Assembly: GCA_024278775.1 (NCBI GenBank)
Contig: JAJRSP010000127.1
Coordinates: 1 to 29,490, forward strand
Origin: Planctomycetota bacterium
GTDB taxonomy: Bacteria; Planctomycetota; Phycisphaerae; UBA1845
Direction: 5' to 3'
DNA: 29,490 nt
Shown here: one piece after another, positions 26,841 through 29,490 of the stretch
Layout: the number at the start of each line of letters is the position of its first letter
Numbering within the stretch: position 1 is the first letter of the stretch
The notes under the pieces: model-generated
Databases searched by the model: none
Seen by the model: only the letters and a program-made list of their open reading frames with translations
What the model was told of the DNA's origin: nothing
Position numbers and translations under genes: made by a program

Positions 26841-28004
26841 ATGAAGGACAATGACCAGACAGTCCGAGGTTTTGCGACCCGGGCCATTCACGTGGGGCAG
26901 GAGCCCGATGCGGAAACCGGTGCCACCGTGCCGCCGGTCCATCTGACGAGCACCTACACCCAGGCCTCGCCGGGGCAACACAAGGGGTTCGAGTATTCCC
27001 GGTCGGGCAACCCGACGCGGATCCGCCTCGAACGGTGTCTGGCATCTCTGGAGCAGGGGACGTCCGGTGCCTCATTCGCCTCAGGTTCCGCTGCGTCGGC
27101 TGCGATTCTACACACTTTGGCCCCCGGCGATAAGGTGCTTGCATATGCGGATGTCTATGGCGGTACGTTCCGCATGATGAAGCAGGTGTTTGAGGGGTAT
27201 GGGATCACTCCGGTGTTTACGGATGATGTGACGGTGGCATCGTTCGAAAAACAGATTGATGGCAACACCAAGCTCGTGTGGATTGAGACGCCGACGAATC
27301 CGCTTCTACGTTGTCTGGATATCGCGGGTATGGCCCGCGTGGCGCACGATGCCGGGGCCAGGCTTGTGGTGGACAACACGTTTGCCACGCCGGCGTTGCA
27401 GCTCCCATTGACGCTGGGTGCCGACTATGTGGTTCACAGCACGACGAAATATATCGGCGGTCATTCCGATGTGATTGGCGGGGCCGTGATCGTGAAGGAT
27501 CCAGACCTCATGGAACGTGTGGCGTTTTTGCAGAACGCCACCGGCGGCGTACCCGGTCCTTTCGATTGCTACCTTCAGCATCGTGGTATCAAGACGCTGT
27601 CGTTGCGCATGGAGCGGCATTCCGCCAACGCGACACAATTGGCGGCGCATCTTCGGGGGCACGACAAGCTGGCGCAGGTGGTCTATCCGTTTTTAGAGGA
27701 TCATCCGGATTATGATATCGCCAAACGGCAGATGTGCGGCGGGGGCGGCATGGTGACGATCGTGTTCAAGGATGACGCTTGGGCAATTCGTTTTTGTGAG
27801 AGCTTGCAGGTGTTTTCTCTGGCCGAGTCGCTGGGAGGCGTGGAGTCGCTCTGTTGCCATCCGGCCATCATGACCCATGCCTCGATCCCCAAGGAGATCC
27901 GAGAGGCCCGCGGCGTGACCGATGGGTTGATCCGACTTTCGGTTGGCGTGGAAGATGTCGATGATCTGATTGGGGACCTCGATCAGGCGCTGGCCAAGGC
28001 CTAG
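26841..28004 (+). CDS. PLP-dependent transsulfuration enzyme (cystathionine gamma-synthase/lyase family)
   Basis: The product has 387 residues, the normal family length. Family signatures are intact: YSRSGNPTR (52-60), SGSAASAAIL (81-90), IETPTNPLLRCLDI (148-161), the PLP-binding Asp in VVDNTFATP (176-184), and the Schiff-base lysine K203 in HSTTKYIGGHSD. The C-terminal part has SLGGVESLCCHPAIMTHASI. These enzymes form or cleave cystathionine in methionine and cysteine metabolism. The sequence alone does not decide between gamma-synthase, gamma-lyase and methionine gamma-lyase, so I give no symbol. The start has only a weak site (GGAAAGATG). It stands alone on the plus strand behind a long intergenic region, with a hairpin right after its stop. 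Confidence 0.93.
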   Translation: MKDNDQTVRGFATRAIHVGQEPDAETGATVPPVHLTSTYTQASPGQHKGFEYSRSGNPTRIRLERCLASLEQGTSGASFASGSAASAAILHTLAPGDKVLAYADVYGGTFRMMKQVFEGYGITPVFTDDVTVASFEKQIDGNTKLVWIETPTNPLLRCLDIAGMARVAHDAGARLVVDNTFATPALQLPLTLGADYVVHSTTKYIGGHSDVIGGAVIVKDPDLMERVAFLQNATGGVPGPFDCYLQHRGIKTLSLRMERHSANATQLAAHLRGHDKLAQVVYPFLEDHPDYDIAKRQMCGGGGMVTIVFKDDAWAIRFCESLQVFSLAESLGGVESLCCHPAIMTHASIPKEIREARGVTDGLIRLSVGVEDVDDLIGDLDQALAKA

Positions 28005-28014
28005 CTCTGGACGT

Positions 28015-28038
28015 ACCCGGTTGGTTCACCATCCGGGT
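28015..28038 (+). terminator. Terminator-like hairpin after the transsulfuration gene
   Basis: ACCCGG (28015-28020) and TGG (28022-28024) pair with CCA (28029-28031) and CCGGGT (28033-28038), with one T-T mismatch and a TTCA loop. It starts ten bases after the stop but lacks a T run. Confidence 0.35.
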
Positions 28039-28228
28039 GGTACCGCCGCGGCGCTCGTGGCGGAGGGGCTTTTGCCCACATTCGGCGTGTGAAAGACCGG
28101 GTCGCGGAAGCTGGACCGTGGAAGGATGTCTGGGGCACGTTTGACCTCGTATGCGTTGGTTCGGTACAAGTGGGTAAGTCGATGGGACATGGTGGTGAGT
28201 TTATTGGGGTGGTCGTGAGGTGGGCTTG

Positions 28229-29101
28229 ATGATGAGTATTTCGATGCACATAGCGCTGGTGGTATTGACGACGGTGGCGTCGCCCGATGTGAAGGCGCGA
28301 GAACTGCAATCGGTGGTTCGGACGGCCGACACCATCATCCGTGCGCGGGATGTCCACCCGGTGGTCTGGCAGGATGCCCGCGAGGTGGCGTTGGAAGATA
28401 TCGAAAAATGGTATGGCGCACTTCCTGCGCCGAGGCGTCAAGTCTACGACAGGATACGGGATGCGGTGCGCGGGACGACGGTTTTTGATCGTCCGGTGAC
28501 GTTCTTCATGCGCGTTCGAAGCGCTAAGGTGCAACCGTCCGGCGAGGTGGTGTTGTACGGCACAGCGGCCGTGCGCAGGGAGGATGTGGCGGATTATTAC
28601 ACCCGCGACCAGAAGAAACAGATTGCCGAGATGAAACTCGCCATTCGCGACAAGCAGTTTCGTCATGCCAAAGACATGAAGAAGATGACGGACAACACGC
28701 CGATCAAGCTGGAGCTTATCCAACGACACCAGGAAGCGATTGACGAAATTGGCGAGCGGGTGCGCAGGTTACGAAAAAGGTTCAATCCGGCCGCCGAGGA
28801 ACGAATGGTCGCCGGCGAGACGGCCGCGGTCCGCGTGATGGTTCCCAAAACGCTTGCCAAGACAATACCCGTATCGAAGTTGCCGATGTTGAGTTCTGTC
28901 GAACTGGTTATGAGGGTGTCGGAATTCTACATCCGTGCGCCGCTGGCTGAGTTCGACAGGCCGGCCGCTGTCGGGGCTCTAGTGGGCCGGGCGCAATCGA
29001 TTGGCACGATCCGCTATCGATCACCGGCGGAACAATCGAAAACGAAAAAGATCCAAACACCAAAGTCCCAATCCCAGCCCCAGCCTTCCGGCTCCCCGTA
29101 G
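28229..29101 (+). CDS. Unrecognised secreted protein with a coiled-coil middle
   Basis: The product has 290 residues from ATG 28229, chosen because GAGG (28217-28220) lies eight bases ahead; an in-frame GTG at 28220 and ATG at 28232 are alternatives. Residues 1-22 form a short signal peptide (core IALVVLTTVA). The mature part has a helical N-terminal region, then a beta segment (VTFFMRVRSAKVQPSGEVVL). A long charged helix follows, probably a coiled coil (about 125-185), with QKKQIAEMKLAIRDKQFRHA and HQEAIDEIGERVRRLRKRF. A second beta segment (LPMLSSVELVMRVSEFYI) precedes a Ser/Gln/Pro-rich tail. Two beta segments flanking a helical hairpin suggest a periplasmic domain of internal symmetry. 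I do not recognise a family and assign no function. Two hairpins follow the stop. Confidence 0.75.
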   Translation: MMSISMHIALVVLTTVASPDVKARELQSVVRTADTIIRARDVHPVVWQDAREVALEDIEKWYGALPAPRRQVYDRIRDAVRGTTVFDRPVTFFMRVRSAKVQPSGEVVLYGTAAVRREDVADYYTRDQKKQIAEMKLAIRDKQFRHAKDMKKMTDNTPIKLELIQRHQEAIDEIGERVRRLRKRFNPAAEERMVAGETAAVRVMVPKTLAKTIPVSKLPMLSSVELVMRVSEFYIRAPLAEFDRPAAVGALVGRAQSIGTIRYRSPAEQSKTKKIQTPKSQSQPQPSGSP

Positions 29102-29115
29102 CCGCTACCTTTCAG

Positions 29116-29174
29116 TCGCGCGGAGCGCGCGATAGGCGTAGGGAGTTCGAACATCACGCAGTACGTGCGTGATG
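29116..29174 (+). terminator. Two tandem hairpins after the coiled-coil gene
   Basis: TCGCGCG (29116-29122) pairs with CGCGCGA (29126-29132) around GAG. CATCACGCA (29152-29160) pairs with TGCGTGATG (29166-29174) around GTACG. Both stems are perfect. No T run follows either, so they may end transcription only with help or protect the 3' end. Confidence 0.4.
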
Positions 29175-29365
29175 ACAGGGCGAACCCCCTGCCCTATGTT
29201 GATGCCGCCCGAAGTGCCTTACCCCCCTTGCCGGTGGCGTAAACCGGGTCGGATTGCGTCGCGGTGATGGAAATGATAGCATGCACGCCTCAATAACGAT
29301 GGCCGTGAGGTCGATCGTTGCAGTTCTGTTTTGGAGTAGGTCGCGAGAATTGAGGGGCCGGACCC

Positions 29366-29490
29366 ATGTCACTTCGTTGCGAGCGGTCAGTTCAGGTTTC
29401 AGTCCTCGTGTTTCTGGCAGTATTCTTTTTTCCAATCCGGGGTGCGAATCCGGCGGCAGCTTCCGAGCCGGCCGTGGTGTCCGTGCCGAG
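29366..29490 (+). CDS. Start of a secreted protein, cut by the window end (partial)
   Basis: ATG 29366 follows AGGGG (29353-29357) at eight bases, and the frame stays open to the end of the window (41 full codons). The visible part is a signal peptide: basic start MSLRCERS, hydrophobic core VSVLVFLAVFFFPI, then an Ala-rich stretch (GANPAAASEPA) with probable cleavage sites. Nothing further can be said about function. It is the second exported product in a row on this strand, after the unrecognised coiled-coil protein, and may be related to it. Confidence 0.75.
   Translation, partial: MSLRCERSVQVSVLVFLAVFFFPIRGANPAAASEPAVVSVP

Noticed and set aside
1..29490. Genome-wide reassignment of TAA as an explanation for the internal stop
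   Set aside because: TAA ends the 7401-8993 gene right after its dockerin end, so it works as a stop in this genome.

Overview
The window (29,490 bases, GC-rich) looks like a chromosomal segment of a Planctomycetota-like bacterium, possibly a Phycisphaerae-type lineage. This is inferred from protein architecture, not from a marker gene. The hints are large secreted Cys-rich proteins with a repeated G-x-C-C module, dockerin-type calcium loops, thrombospondin type 3 repeats, an IPTL-CTERM sorting tail, a GGGFALAGGFW-type motif, and a glycine-rich SDGSDGAFEP protein. I see no transposase, integrase, CRISPR array, phage module or recognised defence or biosynthetic cluster.

Bases 1-19,600 form a surface/extracellular protein region. 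It begins with the 3' end of an IPTL-CTERM protein (1-297) and its terminator. Next is a giant secreted Cys-rich protein (1282-6588) whose frame is broken by one TAA at codon 119. A secreted dockerin protein follows (7401-8993), behind a 400-base leader that has its own promoter and a weak terminator. Then comes a translationally coupled pair: a fibre-like protein (9302-11974) and a small dockerin protein (11971-12396), joined across a run of ten G. On the minus strand are a 1926-residue adhesin-like protein (12454-18234), which carries seven perfect 20-residue repeats, and a glycine-rich secreted protein (18340-19581). Several of these proteins share modules: the G-x-C-C module, dockerin pairs, and a homologous C-terminus in the 7401 and 12454 genes. 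They may belong to one extracellular matrix or cell-envelope assembly.

Bases 19,970-28,010 are ordinary cellular genes. They comprise an MGMT-like protein whose PCHR position reads PYWR, a small DUF1858/ScdA-N-like di-cysteine protein, a minus-strand tRNA-Arg(CCG), a REC-GAF-HD-GYP response regulator, the two subunits of a 2-oxoacid:ferredoxin oxidoreductase (korA-korB, overlapping by ATGA, minus strand), and a PLP-dependent transsulfuration enzyme. The oxidoreductase points to a ferredoxin-linked central metabolism. The HD-GYP regulator implies cyclic-di-GMP turnover, which often governs surface matrix production, but nothing in the sequence ties it to the surface genes.

The end of the window holds an unrecognised secreted coiled-coil protein (28229-29101), two tandem hairpins, and the signal-peptide start of another exported protein cut by the window edge (29366-29490). 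The most notable items are the in-frame stop in an otherwise intact 1768-codon gene, the exact 60-base tandem repeat array, the promoter-to-terminator leader at 6967-7305, and the G10 tract at a coupled gene junction. I found no clear new multi-gene system. The best candidate for undescribed biology is the shared-module set of secreted proteins.
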